In this document: positions 35,675-45,148 of the stretch, piece by piece
How the letters are laid out: each line of letters begins with the position of its first letter
How positions within the stretch are numbered: the stretch's first letter is position 1
Position numbers and translations under genes: made by a program
The notes under the pieces: generated by a model
Told to the model about the DNA's origin: nothing
The model's database searches: none
What the model saw: the letters and a program-made list of their open reading frames with translations, nothing else
Origin: Streptococcus parasuis
GTDB lineage: Bacteria; Bacillota; Bacilli; Lactobacillales; Streptococcaceae
Assembly: GCF_021654455.1 (NCBI RefSeq)
Contig: NZ_AP024276.1
Span: forward strand, 1,736,001 to 1,800,000
Length of the DNA stretch: 64,000 nucleotides
Direction: 5' to 3'

Positions 35675-36535
35675 TTACATATCTGTAACTTTCTCAATTT
35701 CCTTATTGATCTGGTGGATTAAATCATAGCAATCTAAAAATTTGGCAATATGCAGGCATTCCTTCATTATTTCTAGGCCACCATCATTTCCATTCATGTA
35801 GGACAAGCGTGCTTTTAGAAGCTTAAGCAGCAAGCGATCCCGCATATTCTTTTCCATGATATTGACAGAGTCAAGAATTTTGAGAAAGCGAATCGCAGCA
35901 ATCTCCTCTCCCCTATCTAACAAACTGCTCGAAATATTGATGAGTACCTTATAGACATTATCTCTGTTTTCTGTGATATCCATATAAAACTTTGTTCGAT
36001 TGAGAACTTCCATTCCCAGAACTTCCAACATCTTGCTAGGAAGACCTCTGCTACAATTTCCGAAAATCCAGAGTTCAAATTTCCCCCAATCATCTATGGA
36101 CATTAAGTAGTCTGATAGAATTGCTTTTTCATCCTCAGAAACATCATAATCAGGATCGCACCATTGTTGCTTAAAAATATGAAAGGCCGCAACCATCACC
36201 CTATCAAACGGACGTCCATCCCTATCATACTCTGCTTGATGGTACAAAATTCTATCATCCATATACTGAGCATTATGACTATAAACTGCACGGACAAATT
36301 CCTCTGATGAAAACAAATTATCTATCTGAAAGTAGGACTGGTAGAGGGTAGAAAATTCGCCCTCTACCACATTCATCCGTCTCAAGCAATAAAAAAATGT
36401 ATCTACAGAAAGATTGCTCTTTCCATTTTCAAAGCGTGATAACTGAGCAGGTGTCACGAAATCCCCTGCCACTTCTTTTAGAGACATATTTTTTGATTCA
36501 CGAATGATTTTAAAAATTTTTCCGTAAGTTCCCAT
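35675..36535 (-). CDS. Rgg/GadR/MutR family transcriptional regulator
   Basis: A 286-residue Rgg protein. The N-terminal Cro-type HTH (GKIFKIIRESKNMSLKEVAG, then TPAQLSRFENGKSNLSV) is followed by a long helical repeat domain of the kind that binds short hydrophobic peptides. The start at 36535 follows GGAGA. It is divergent from an ABC exporter. I looked for a small hydrophobic-peptide (shp) ORF in the flanking spacers and found none convincing, so whether it is a quorum sensor is open. Confidence 0.92.
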   Translation of the reverse strand: MGTYGKIFKIIRESKNMSLKEVAGDFVTPAQLSRFENGKSNLSVDTFFYCLRRMNVVEGEFSTLYQSYFQIDNLFSSEEFVRAVYSHNAQYMDDRILYHQAEYDRDGRPFDRVMVAAFHIFKQQWCDPDYDVSEDEKAILSDYLMSIDDWGKFELWIFGNCSRGLPSKMLEVLGMEVLNRTKFYMDITENRDNVYKVLINISSSLLDRGEEIAAIRFLKILDSVNIMEKNMRDRLLLKLLKARLSYMNGNDGGLEIMKECLHIAKFLDCYDLIHQINKEIEKVTDM

Positions 36536-36548
36536 TATATTCTCCACG

Positions 36549-36566
36549 CGTTACATTTATGTAACG
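36549..36566. promoter_or_regulatory. 18-bp palindrome between rgg and the ABC operon
   Basis: CGTTACAT-TT-ATGTAACG is perfectly symmetric and lies 13 bases before the rgg start. The ABC operon promoter may be TTGAAT, 17-base spacer, TATCAT at about 36580-36610. It is the likely Rgg operator and would allow autoregulation. This is inference. Confidence 0.65.
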
Positions 36567-36632
36567 AAATTCGCTAACTTTTGAATCTAGTATATCATAG
36601 ATTTATCATTTTTTATAGAAAGGCAGGTAGTT

Positions 36633-37529
36633 ATGGCATCTCTCTTATCTACCCAACAATTATCAAAGCAATATGGAAAACAAAAGGCCGTTCAGCAGGT
36701 TTCTTTAACGATTAATAAAGGAGAAATCTGTGGCTTAGTCGGTGAAAATGGTGCTGGGAAAACAACGCTTCTCCGAATGATATCGGGCCTCATTTCCCAA
36801 ACTTCAGGTACCATTACTAGTTCAAAAGATTGTCGTATTGGAGCTTTAATTGAATCCCCTGCTCTACAACCCAATTTATCTGCAATCGATAATCTTCGTT
36901 ATATGGCTCTGCAATTAAATCTCAAGCAAGCTGATGAAAAAATATTAGAGACATTAGCAATTGTTGGTTTAGAGGATGTGGATCCTAAGAAAAAATCCAA
37001 AGATTTTTCACTGGGAATGCGTCAACGTTTAGCCATTGCCTTAGCTATCCTAGATGACCCTGATTTTTTAATCCTAGACGAACCGATTAATGGTCTTGAC
37101 CCTGTTGGAATCAAAGAGATGAGAAGTATTATTTTAAATCTTCGAAATCAGTATGGGATGACCATCCTTATCTCCAGTCATATCCTATCAGAGCTTGAGA
37201 TGGTGGTTGATCGATACATTATTATGCATAAGGGCCTTATCGTCAAAGAATTCTCAAAGCAAGAGCTTGAACAAACCCTAGAAGAACAGCTCTATCTACA
37301 AACGAACAACCATCCTAAGACATTTACTATCCTTGAAGAGCAGGGCATCGCTTACAAAATAGATAAGGATTATATCAGTCTGTCATCAGATACGAATGTT
37401 ATGAGCCTCATTCATCTCTTGATAAACCATGAGATTGAGGTCAACGAAATTTTTAAACAACAAATGTCATTTGAAGATTATTATCTGACATTGCTTCAAG
37501 AAGGAGAAGAGCATGATACATTACTTTAA
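36633..37529 (+). CDS. ABC transporter ATP-binding protein
   Basis: A 298-residue ATPase of the bacitracin/lantibiotic-export (BcrA-like) type. Walker A is GENGAGKTT (about 39-47), the ABC signature is SLGMRQRLAIA, and Walker B is FLILDEP followed by INGLDPVG. A C-terminal accessory region of about 80 residues is usual for this group. It energises the permease encoded next; the frames overlap by 17 bases. It is divergent from the Rgg regulator. Confidence 0.93.
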   Translation: MASLLSTQQLSKQYGKQKAVQQVSLTINKGEICGLVGENGAGKTTLLRMISGLISQTSGTITSSKDCRIGALIESPALQPNLSAIDNLRYMALQLNLKQADEKILETLAIVGLEDVDPKKKSKDFSLGMRQRLAIALAILDDPDFLILDEPINGLDPVGIKEMRSIILNLRNQYGMTILISSHILSELEMVVDRYIIMHKGLIVKEFSKQELEQTLEEQLYLQTNNHPKTFTILEEQGIAYKIDKDYISLSSDTNVMSLIHLLINHEIEVNEIFKQQMSFEDYYLTLLQEGEEHDTLL

Positions 37530-38205
37530 AGCTGATTTATTTAAGATTCAAAAAGAACAGAGATTAACGGTTTCATTGGGAGTCTTGGCTTTACTGTCCT
37601 TTTTATCCGCTTTTTTGCTGCATGGCAACGAAGACTTCACTAGCTCTCTGATTCAATTGCTTTCTCAATTTATCACACTATTTTTTATCGTTCCAGCCAA
37701 CCTATTCTTTGGAGAAGATTTTACTTACCGTACCATCAATCATATTATTATCAAGCAACAAACAAGAAAAGGAGTATTTTTCTATAAAGTCTTAGCAACC
37801 CTTGTCCTAGATCTCGCTTATATCCTTCTAGCCTATTTATTGAGTAGCAGTGTTGGCTTACTTCTAGGTGATCCTGTTGATGTTGCAGTGATAATACACA
37901 GTTTCATTGTTCAAACACCTTTATTTATCTGTATCTCTCTGTTATCCATCCTGATATTTGTCAAGTCCAATAAGGTCAATCAAGCCTATCTTGCCTTTAG
38001 TTTAATTAGCCTTCTTTTTGACAATATCACGAACCTCATTACTAGTAACCTACTCCATATGAAATTACCAACAGATTATTTTCTATTTTTTTCGCTTCAA
38101 CAAGGAGAACATATTACACGGCTATCCATGGGTGTTAGCTTTATGGCTACTATACTATATCTCTATCTGAGTTACTTTATCTTCAGCAGGAAAGAGTTAA
38201 AATGA
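37513..38205 (+). CDS. ABC-2 type permease
   Basis: A 230-residue membrane protein with six predicted helices. FGEDFTYRTINHIIIKQQTRKGVF forms the cytoplasmic loop between helices 2 and 3 that usually contacts the ATPase. It pairs with the upstream ATP-binding protein as a small exporter, possibly for a peptide or antimicrobial. The substrate is not known. The start overlaps the ATPase gene. Confidence 0.88.
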   Translation: MIHYFKADLFKIQKEQRLTVSLGVLALLSFLSAFLLHGNEDFTSSLIQLLSQFITLFFIVPANLFFGEDFTYRTINHIIIKQQTRKGVFFYKVLATLVLDLAYILLAYLLSSSVGLLLGDPVDVAVIIHSFIVQTPLFICISLLSILIFVKSNKVNQAYLAFSLISLLFDNITNLITSNLLHMKLPTDYFLFFSLQQGEHITRLSMGVSFMATILYLYLSYFIFSRKELK

Positions 38206-38226
38206 TGTAACTTAGATTTCATATAT

Positions 38227-38276
38227 AAAAAACAGGTATGTCACACATCCGAAAAAACGTATGACATACATGTTTT
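38227..38276. terminator. Bidirectional terminator
   Basis: AAAAACAGGTATGTCA and TGACATACATGTTTT form a long stem between the ABC operon (plus) and the phosphatase gene (minus). Confidence 0.85.
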
Positions 38277-38286
38277 CATTTCACAT

Positions 38287-38982
38287 TTATTTCCCTTGAG
38301 CTATTAATTCTGCTCCTCGCTGGCGATAGGACATGTCCCCAAATGATTCAATGGTGAATGATCCATTCTCATACTTGAGAACTGTAATTGAGCCATTATC
38401 CAACACAACATTTGCCCCCCTCTCAGGGTCGAGTAGATGAGCGAGTGTGGCTATCGTCATACCATGACTAACAACCAAGGCATTGCCCCCACCTTGCTTT
38501 TCCAAGTCTAGAGCAATCGATTCAAAACCTGTCAAAATACGATTGCTGAGCACTTCCCATGATTCAGACCAACCAGCTGTGTCTGCTTCTTGAATCCCTG
38601 TCGCTATTTCTGCAAATGACATTCCATTCGTATCCACAGTTCCTTTCAAGCGAGGAAGAACTCCTTGAAATAGTTCAGCATCATACATACCCTCAAAACT
38701 ACCAAAACACCATTCACGGATGCGTTTGTCCTGATAATATGGAATTTTCCCTAATTTTTCCAATTCCCGCAAAGCAATGGTCATCGTTTGAACTGTTCGT
38801 CCTAAGTCGCTTGACACAGCTAATTTGAAATCAACTCCGGCATCTTTCAGTCCAAGGCCTAACTCACGAATACCTTCTTCTCCCTTTTTGGTAAGAGGCG
38901 TATCACACCAACCTTGTACCCGACCAATTGTATTAAACATCGTTTTTCCATGACGGGAAATGTATAATCTTACGTCTGCCAT
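38287..38982 (-). CDS. Histidine phosphatase (phosphoglycerate-mutase-like)
   Basis: A 231-residue branch-1 histidine phosphatase. The catalytic RHG motif is in YISRHGKTMFN (His about residue 11), with the second His in VVSHGMTIA. The family includes cofactor-dependent phosphoglycerate mutase, but this sequence is a broad-specificity phosphatase type. The frame runs upstream to 39114, but the ATG at 38982 with AAGGAGAATACT is the natural start. It stands alone on the minus strand after a terminator. Confidence 0.9.
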   Translation of the reverse strand: MADVRLYISRHGKTMFNTIGRVQGWCDTPLTKKGEEGIRELGLGLKDAGVDFKLAVSSDLGRTVQTMTIALRELEKLGKIPYYQDKRIREWCFGSFEGMYDAELFQGVLPRLKGTVDTNGMSFAEIATGIQEADTAGWSESWEVLSNRILTGFESIALDLEKQGGGNALVVSHGMTIATLAHLLDPERGANVVLDNGSITVLKYENGSFTIESFGDMSYRQRGAELIAQGK

Positions 38983-39019
38983 AGTATTCTCCTTGTCATT
39001 TCTTACTATATAGTATAAC

Positions 39020-39050
39020 AAAAAACCGACTGCTTGGGCAATCGGTCTAC
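39020..39050 (-). terminator. Terminator after the UPF0210 gene
   Basis: On the minus strand ACCGATTGC and GCAGTCGGT form a stem with one mismatch around CCAA and run into T6. Confidence 0.85.
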
Positions 39051-39055
39051 GTTTT

Positions 39056-40393
39056 TTAATTCTTAAAACTATGAATTGGCGCAGGAATCTGACCACCTCG
39101 GTTGATAAAATCAACAGAAGATGCTTGGTTGACTTTCATAACAGGAGCTGTTCCTAGAAGACCTCCAAATTCGATCATGTCACCTTCCTTACCCAATGGA
39201 ATAATACGGACTGCTGTTGTTTTTTGATTAATTACCCCAATGGCTGCCTCATCTGCAATCATTGCAGCAATGGTTTCGGCTGGAGTCGTTTCTGGAATGG
39301 CAATCATGTCCAAACCGACAGAACAAATCGCAGTCATAGCTTCTAATTTTTCAAGATTGAGCGATCCACTTTGTACCGCTGCAATCATCCCTTCATCTTC
39401 AGATACAGGAATGAATGCGCCTGATAAACCACCTACTTGGTTACAAGCCATAACGCCACCTTTTTTCACCGCATCATTTAGTAAAGCAAGTGCAGCTGTT
39501 GTTCCATGTGTGCCAACGGTTTCCAATCCCATTTCCTCCAAGACACGCGCAACAGAGTCCCCGACAGCAGGTGTTGGAGCAAGTGAGAGGTCAACGATAC
39601 CAAATTTGACCCCCAAACGTTCGCTCGCCATATTGCCCACTAGCTGACCGATACGAGTTATTTTAAAGGCTGTTTTCTTCACTGTTTCAGCTACTACATC
39701 AAAGCTCTCCCCGCGGACTTTTTCCAGAGCACGCTTTACTACACCTGGCCCAGAAACACCCACATTAATAACGACATCTGCCTCACCAACACCATGGAAA
39801 GCGCCAGCCATAAATGGATTATCTTCAACCGCATTCGCAAAAACCACCAACTTAGCAGCACCCATCTCAGAAGCTTCAGCTGTTTCCTTGATAATTCTTC
39901 CCATATCTCTCACAGCAGTCATGTTGATACCGGACTTTGTCGAACCGATATTAACCGATGAACAAACCTTTGAAGTCTGTGCTAAGGCTTGTGGAATGGA
40001 GTTGATCAGAATTTCATCACCTTTTTGATAGCCTTTTTGAACAAGAGCTGAAAAACCTCCGATAAAGTCAATTCCGATTTCATTAGCTGCCTTGTCCAAA
40101 GCATGAGCCAATGGGAGATAATCGGTCGCATCAGTCGCCGCACCAATTAAGGCAATCGGCGTTACAGACACACGTTTATTGACAATAGGAATCCCTAATT
40201 CTGCTGCTATTTCATCCCCAACCGAAACCAAATTTTTTGCCTTGGTCACAATTTTAGAATAAACTTTCTCAGCAGCTTTTTCAATGTCAGGATCAATACA
40301 ATCTAAAAGAGAAATTCCCATAGTAATCGTCCGAATATCGAAGTGCTGTTCCTCGATCATGGCAATCGTTTCAGTTACCTGTCTAATATCCAT
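39056..40393 (-). CDS. PFL family protein (UPF0210)
   Basis: A 445-residue protein of the UPF0210 family, distantly related to pyruvate formate-lyase-like folds. Recognised from [44 protein letters not shown] and [20 protein letters not shown]. The function is not established. The start at 40393 is preceded by AGGAGAG; the longer frame to 40444 would overlap the ACT gene. It is always found next to an ACT-domain protein, as here, so the ACT partner may be its allosteric sensor. Confidence 0.93.
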   Translation of the reverse strand: MDIRQVTETIAMIEEQHFDIRTITMGISLLDCIDPDIEKAAEKVYSKIVTKAKNLVSVGDEIAAELGIPIVNKRVSVTPIALIGAATDATDYLPLAHALDKAANEIGIDFIGGFSALVQKGYQKGDEILINSIPQALAQTSKVCSSVNIGSTKSGINMTAVRDMGRIIKETAEASEMGAAKLVVFANAVEDNPFMAGAFHGVGEADVVINVGVSGPGVVKRALEKVRGESFDVVAETVKKTAFKITRIGQLVGNMASERLGVKFGIVDLSLAPTPAVGDSVARVLEEMGLETVGTHGTTAALALLNDAVKKGGVMACNQVGGLSGAFIPVSEDEGMIAAVQSGSLNLEKLEAMTAICSVGLDMIAIPETTPAETIAAMIADEAAIGVINQKTTAVRIIPLGKEGDMIEFGGLLGTAPVMKVNQASSVDFINRGGQIPAPIHSFKN

Positions 40394-40409
40394 ATAAAAA
40401 TTACTCTCC

Positions 40410-40676
40410 TTATAGATTGTGCATCGCATCAAAAATTGCTGCACTTTGAATATTGATTTTAACGTTTAAAGCCTCACCGTAAGCTTCCAATTCTGCACGA
40501 AGCTTCGTAAAGTCCTTCTTTTCTTCGGCAGATACCAAGGCCATCATAGTGAAATACTGGTCTAAAACGGTTTGAGAAATATCATCAATATTCAGTCCTA
40601 ATTCTGCAACTTTTCCTGCTACACCAGCTACAATACCCGATTTGTCTTTACCAACAACTGTAATAATTGCTTTCAT
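40410..40676 (-). CDS. ACT domain protein (UPF0237)
   Basis: An 88-residue single ACT domain: [30 protein letters not shown], then [17 protein letters not shown]. Such domains bind small ligands, often amino acids. It starts the two-gene unit with the UPF0210 gene 16 bases downstream, an arrangement conserved across Firmicutes. The ligand is unknown. Confidence 0.92.
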   Translation of the reverse strand: MKAIITVVGKDKSGIVAGVAGKVAELGLNIDDISQTVLDQYFTMMALVSAEEKKDFTKLRAELEAYGEALNVKINIQSAAIFDAMHNL

Positions 40677-40741
40677 TTGTTTACCTCGATATAATTTTTT
40701 ATTATTCTACCACAAATCTCATAAAATCGAAAGAAATGTTA

Positions 40742-40770
40742 AAAAAAAGGACAGAATATCCGTCCTTTGC
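40742..40770 (-). terminator. Terminator of the mevalonate operon
   Basis: On the minus strand AAAGGAC and GTCCTTT pair around a 9-base loop and run into T8, just after fni. Confidence 0.88.
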
Positions 40771-40780
40771 TAACATTCAT

Positions 40781-41872
40781 CTATTTTTTAGAACGTTGAC
40801 CGTACAACTGCCAGTCAATACCACGTGCTTGACACCAATGTTGTACAGATGCAGGCAAGATAAGATCTGTCTTCCTCAACGATGCAATATCTTTTGCACC
40901 TAGGAGAGTCATAATATCACGAATTTCACCGTTCATAACCGACAAATCATAAAAAGCCTTCTCCATTTGGTCCATTTTACCATCTTTTACATATTGTAAG
41001 ATACGGTTAGATAATCCGACTAAATCAGCTCCCAAGGCAAGTGATTTCACAATATCAAATGGATTTTTTATTCCTCCAGACGCTATAATTGCTGGACGCT
41101 GTTCGATTGGAAGACTAGCTGCTTCTATCAACGATTCAACCGTAGACTGACCCCATCCTTCCAAATATGTAAACTCATGAAAAATGCGGCGCGCATTCTC
41201 AATCTTAGCAAAGTTTGTCCCACCTGTACCAGAGATGTCAACTGTTTCGACTCCGACTGACTTCAATTGCGCTATGGTTTCACGACTCATACCGAAGCCA
41301 ACTTCTTTAACAATAACAGGAACCTCTAAGCCTCTTACAAGCGACTCAATATTCTTCAACCACATTGAAAAATCGCGATCACCTTCTGGCATAATTACTT
41401 CTTGAGGAGCATTGATATGAATTTGAATAGCATTTGCTTCTAAGAGATCAATTGCGCGTTTAGCACTTTCAACATCATGGTGAGCACCTAAATTTGCAAA
41501 GATAATACCATGTGGGTTTTCACGACGCAAAACCGAAAATGTCTTTGCTACACTTGGATCCTTAATCGCTGCACTCACTGACCCAGAAGCAATTGCGATT
41601 TTACTGACATGTCCAATAATTCCCAGCAATTGATTGATTTGACCTGTTTTTTCACTCCCGCCTGTCATGGCATTGATAAAAAATGGTCTGTCAAACTCTA
41701 AGCCTGCTACCTGTGTCTTTATTGAAACATCCTCAATCGCCATTTCAGGTAATGAATGGTGAACAAAACGTGTTTGGGCAAAATCCGCTGCAGATGCATC
41801 ATTATATTGCAAATCAGCTAATGCAACATGCTGATCTTTACGGTTTAATCCTTCAATTCGTTGATAGATCAT
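40781..41872 (-). CDS. fni: Type 2 isopentenyl-diphosphate delta-isomerase
   Basis: A 363-residue FMN- and NADPH-dependent IDI-2 with a TIM-barrel fold. RKDQHV near the start, NAMTGG, GTGGTNFAKIEN and ASGGIKNPFDIVKSLALGAD are visible. It interconverts IPP and DMAPP, the last step here. TTAGGAGAG precedes the chosen ATG; the longer frame to 41935 overlaps mvaK2. It is the last gene of the mevalonate operon. Confidence 0.97.
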   Translation of the reverse strand: MIYQRIEGLNRKDQHVALADLQYNDASAADFAQTRFVHHSLPEMAIEDVSIKTQVAGLEFDRPFFINAMTGGSEKTGQINQLLGIIGHVSKIAIASGSVSAAIKDPSVAKTFSVLRRENPHGIIFANLGAHHDVESAKRAIDLLEANAIQIHINAPQEVIMPEGDRDFSMWLKNIESLVRGLEVPVIVKEVGFGMSRETIAQLKSVGVETVDISGTGGTNFAKIENARRIFHEFTYLEGWGQSTVESLIEAASLPIEQRPAIIASGGIKNPFDIVKSLALGADLVGLSNRILQYVKDGKMDQMEKAFYDLSVMNGEIRDIMTLLGAKDIASLRKTDLILPASVQHWCQARGIDWQLYGQRSKK

Positions 41873-41880
41873 ATTCTCTC

Positions 41881-42960
41881 CTAATTTCTTTCTGCAATCG
41901 TTAAGGGAAGTGGAAAAATTCCTGCCTGCTCCCAAATAATTTGGATAGCTTCTTTTTGCTCTTGGCTGTCAACTAAACAAATACCACAGTCGCCACCTCC
42001 CGCTCCTGATGACTTTGCTACGGCACCATTTGCTTCTGCACTATCACAAAGTTCCGTCAACAAAGGAGTTTCAATGGTCAGACCCATATCTTCCGAAAAT
42101 TTTCGCAATAAATAGCGATTGCGAGTAACGGCCTGTTTTATACAAGGTATATCTTTATTTTGGCAAGCCCATACCAACTGCTCTACACATACTTTAGAAT
42201 CATTCAAAAACTGGGAATGAATTTCTTCCTTAGACTGCTGCGTTTTTTTGCTCTCCATATGCGATACTAGGTGCGTTGTCGAGGCAGCAGATCCTGTCCA
42301 ACCAACTAGTAATTCCAATGGTGCTGGCAACCCAATCTGCTTAATCTGCAAATCTTTCCAATCACTTGCAAGAAGATTACTCAAACCTTGCACAGACATC
42401 TGCTCCGATAACCAGGATTTATCAAGAGAATAGTAAGCGACAAGTCCGCGAAAACTAGACGCCGCCAAATCTCCATGCGAGCCCGTCATATTCAATCTTG
42501 CCTGAGTCAAAACAGACAATTTGAAAACCAATAAAGGATCCAATTCGTAACCATAATAGAGCAGTATGGCTTCAACAGTCGCAACCGTTACAGCACCTGA
42601 TGAACCTAGACCATATTTAGTCCCAGAATCTTGGTCATCCAATTCTGATTGAATCGTTACACTGTAGTAGCCCTGACATGATATGCCTTGTTCACGCAGG
42701 AATTCTTCTGATACTTGTAAAGCTGTCGAAACAATCTGATAAGGATTTTCTTCCGAAACAAGAATCTGTTCATTTGTGCGGTGCCATATTAAAAACATAT
42801 CAGACTGCTGGGTAGAGTGAATCATTCCACTTTCAGCTGACTCAATACTAACCGTTAAATAACGGTCAACTGCTGCTATCACTGCTGGGTTTCCTGACTC
42901 AACCACCGCATATTCTCCAGCCAAAAACAATTTACCTGGAACCTTGGTCACTACCTTCAT
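41881..42960 (-). CDS. mvaK2: Phosphomevalonate kinase
   Basis: A 359-residue GHMP kinase. KVPGKLFLAGEYAVVESGNPA starts the protein, the ATP-binding loop is KYGLGSSGAVTVAT, and the C-terminal motif is KSSGAGGGDCGI. It converts phosphomevalonate to diphosphomevalonate. It overlaps mvaD by 29 bases, which gives coupled translation; the site before its ATG is weak. Confidence 0.97.
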   Translation of the reverse strand: MKVVTKVPGKLFLAGEYAVVESGNPAVIAAVDRYLTVSIESAESGMIHSTQQSDMFLIWHRTNEQILVSEENPYQIVSTALQVSEEFLREQGISCQGYYSVTIQSELDDQDSGTKYGLGSSGAVTVATVEAILLYYGYELDPLLVFKLSVLTQARLNMTGSHGDLAASSFRGLVAYYSLDKSWLSEQMSVQGLSNLLASDWKDLQIKQIGLPAPLELLVGWTGSAASTTHLVSHMESKKTQQSKEEIHSQFLNDSKVCVEQLVWACQNKDIPCIKQAVTRNRYLLRKFSEDMGLTIETPLLTELCDSAEANGAVAKSSGAGGGDCGICLVDSQEQKEAIQIIWEQAGIFPLPLTIAERN

Positions 42961-43987
42961 GTTCTAAACTCTTTTCAAAATTTTTTTGTGATGCGTGCCA
43001 CTCTTCCTCGCTTAAAATATAGGCAGCAGGACCTGGCTTACTGGTAATGATTTTTTCTCTTGGAAAAATCTGAGATAGTTCATTGACAAATTCATCCATC
43101 TCACTTTCACGGCAGAGAACTTTAACATTTGGTCCAGCATCCATCGTCATATATGCTGACAAACCAGTCTTTTCACGAACCTGACGAACAGCCTCTTGAG
43201 CAAGCAAACTATCTGCCGTCCAATAGGTAAAAGGGGGATTCGCGGAAAGGGTTGTTGCATGCATTTTCATACCATTGTGTTCTGTAATTTGACCAAGTGT
43301 CTCAAAATCACGATTAGCAATGGCCACTTTGATATCTGCCAAATCTGATTGGGCGGTCTCCACCCAAGCGGAATAAAAAGGCGAAGTAGCAACTGTATGG
43401 TCCATTCCTTCTCGACTTGCAATTTTTTTAGGTCCGGTATTTACAGCCAAGACAATCATGGCAATATCCCAGTCAGCATCATCAATTGGGCGAGCCATGG
43501 AATCTTCAGATTCAGTACCCATATCCCACTCGACAAAGCCACCAAATAGGCTACGTGTGCTTGACCCAGACCCTCTCCTTGCAAAGGTTGAAAGCTGAGC
43601 TGGTGACAAATCGAGATGTAAAGCAGTTGACGTTGCAAGTGCCAGAGCCGCAAAGGCCGATGCAGAACTTGCCAAACCAGCAGCAGTAGGAACAAAATTT
43701 AGACTTTCAACTCGAGCAAAATTCCCTTCACCTATATATTCGCGAAATAAATCCAAAAAACGAGAAATTTTTAAAATTTCTTTTTCATTTTGTACATTTC
43801 CATTGAGATAAAATTCATCACCTGTCAATTCTGAGTCAAAAACAACTTTTGTATCCGTATAAAAAGCATCCAGTGTCAAGGACAAACTGGAGTTCATAGG
43901 TAAAAATAGCTCCTTATCTCGTTTCCCCCAGTATTTAATCAAAGCGATATTTGTATGGGCGCGGGCAATTCCTATTTTTTTAGTCAT
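42932..43987 (-). CDS. mvaD: Diphosphomevalonate decarboxylase
   Basis: A 351-residue GHMP-superfamily enzyme that makes IPP from diphosphomevalonate with ATP. ARAHTNIALIKYWGKRD at the N-terminus, PTAAGLASSASAFAAL as P-loop and the FARRGSGSSTRSLFGGF segment are diagnostic. Its C-terminal tail is unusually polar (EGSDQGSR) and overlaps the mvaK2 start. Its ATG overlaps the mvaK1 stop by 8 bases. Confidence 0.98.
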   Translation of the reverse strand: MTKKIGIARAHTNIALIKYWGKRDKELFLPMNSSLSLTLDAFYTDTKVVFDSELTGDEFYLNGNVQNEKEILKISRFLDLFREYIGEGNFARVESLNFVPTAAGLASSASAFAALALATSTALHLDLSPAQLSTFARRGSGSSTRSLFGGFVEWDMGTESEDSMARPIDDADWDIAMIVLAVNTGPKKIASREGMDHTVATSPFYSAWVETAQSDLADIKVAIANRDFETLGQITEHNGMKMHATTLSANPPFTYWTADSLLAQEAVRQVREKTGLSAYMTMDAGPNVKVLCRESEMDEFVNELSQIFPREKIITSKPGPAAYILSEEEWHASQKNFEKSLEHEGSDQGSR

Positions 43988-44915
43988 TGATTTCTCCTAA
44001 ATATTGTATCCATGTCTGGCGAGCACCAGATCGCTCTAATGTTTGAGCTATTTTTTGAGCGTCTTCTGCATTTTTTGCCAATGCAATCATGCAACCTCCT
44101 CGACCACCACCAGTTAATTTAGCCCCGAGTGCTCCGGAATCTTGAGAAATGCGTACTAGTTGATCAAGACTGGGATCAGATACACCTAATTCTTGCAGAA
44201 GAACATGAGCTTGATTCATTTTACTTCCTAGAAGCTCTGCTTGGTCAGTTGCTAAATCTTCTTTAGCCAGTTTCGCTAAGCTTCCGAGTTCCTCAACAAA
44301 CTTCATCGCCTCTGGCTTTTTCTCCAACAAATCCGCGACATCTGAAATAGCTTCTAAGGTATTTCCTGTCACACCAGTATCTGCCACTACTAGATAGGCA
44401 CTGAGTTTGAGTTCTAGTGGCTCTATAGGCTGATTTTTAATAAAAAAGACAGGTGACTTACCACTTGTGGTTGCTGCGTCTATTCCCGACGGATTTCCAT
44501 GAGCTATTTTTTCCGAGGATTGAACAATTTCCCACAACTCCTTATCGGTCAATATTTTTTCATAATGCGCAAATAGAGCCCGTGCTACAGCAACTGCCAC
44601 CGCTGCACTTGAACCCATTCCTCTTTCAGCAGGAATAGTCGAGCTAATTTTAATGTGAATGGCCGGATCTGTTGGCGCTCCGATACGATATAGTGAAAAT
44701 CGTATAGCATGTTTGAGGCTTTCCCATATTTTGGGCATCTTATGGACAAGGCCCTTATAAAAATTACAGTCGACACTTAGAGCCTCTCCCTGAGCTGTTA
44801 CTTTGGCAATAATTTCTACAGCAGAAAAAGGCATCGCAATCGCTGGCTGCCCATAAACCACTGAATGCTCGCCCATCAATATAATTTTCCCAGATGCTTT
44901 TCCTATTGCCGACAT
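43980..44915 (-). CDS. mvaK1: Mevalonate kinase
   Basis: A 311-residue GHMP kinase. GKIILMGEHSVVYGQPAIA, the P-loop IPAERGMGSSAAVAVA and TGGGRGGCM near the C-terminus are all present. It phosphorylates mevalonate, the first committed step of this operon. AAGGAG precedes the ATG at 44915. Its promoter reads TTCAAT (44964-44969), 16-base spacer, TATAAT (44942-44947), directly next to a hairpin repeat. Confidence 0.97.
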   Translation of the reverse strand: MSAIGKASGKIILMGEHSVVYGQPAIAMPFSAVEIIAKVTAQGEALSVDCNFYKGLVHKMPKIWESLKHAIRFSLYRIGAPTDPAIHIKISSTIPAERGMGSSAAVAVAVARALFAHYEKILTDKELWEIVQSSEKIAHGNPSGIDAATTSGKSPVFFIKNQPIEPLELKLSAYLVVADTGVTGNTLEAISDVADLLEKKPEAMKFVEELGSLAKLAKEDLATDQAELLGSKMNQAHVLLQELGVSDPSLDQLVRISQDSGALGAKLTGGGRGGCMIALAKNAEDAQKIAQTLERSGARQTWIQYLGEIND

Positions 44916-44972
44916 TTTATTCTCCTTATACAATCAGTTCTATTATACCATTTTTACAAAAGAATTGAAGAT

Positions 44973-45022
44973 ACGAAAACAGCCGACCATTGCCGACTGC
45001 TTTCTAGGAGATTATATGAAAA
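44973..45022 (+). repeat. 50-bp leader repeat, copy B
   Basis: It matches 1-49 (minus strand) at about 43 of 50 positions. The stem GAAAACAG/CTGCTTTC is followed by AGGAG and an ATG at 45016-45018. Read on the minus strand it forms an 11-bp stem with G-U pairs immediately upstream of the mvaK1 promoter and could block read-through. Confidence 0.7.
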
Positions 45023-45060
45023 AGAAGTTGTTTGCTATTTCTAGCTTGAAGATAGTATAG
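45016..45060 (+). pseudogene. Truncated signal-peptide-like ORF
   Basis: ATG at 45016 with a good AGGAG site opens a frame reading MKKKLFAISSLKIV followed by TAG. The first nine residues look like the start of a secreted protein or lipoprotein, but there is no continuation before the IS at about 45149. It may be the remains of a gene cut away by earlier rearrangement, or chance. Confidence 0.35.
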
Positions 45061-45148
45061 CTCGGGAATTTGACAGTTTGAATGACGCAAAAGTGCTCTA
45101 ATCGTTGATATAGCGCTATTTTTTTGTCAAATTTTTGTACATATTTCT

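Noticed and set aside
36536..36632. Search for a short hydrophobic peptide (shp) gene next to rgg
   Set aside because: No ORF with a ribosome binding site and a hydrophobic C-terminal peptide was seen on either strand here or in 35420-35674.
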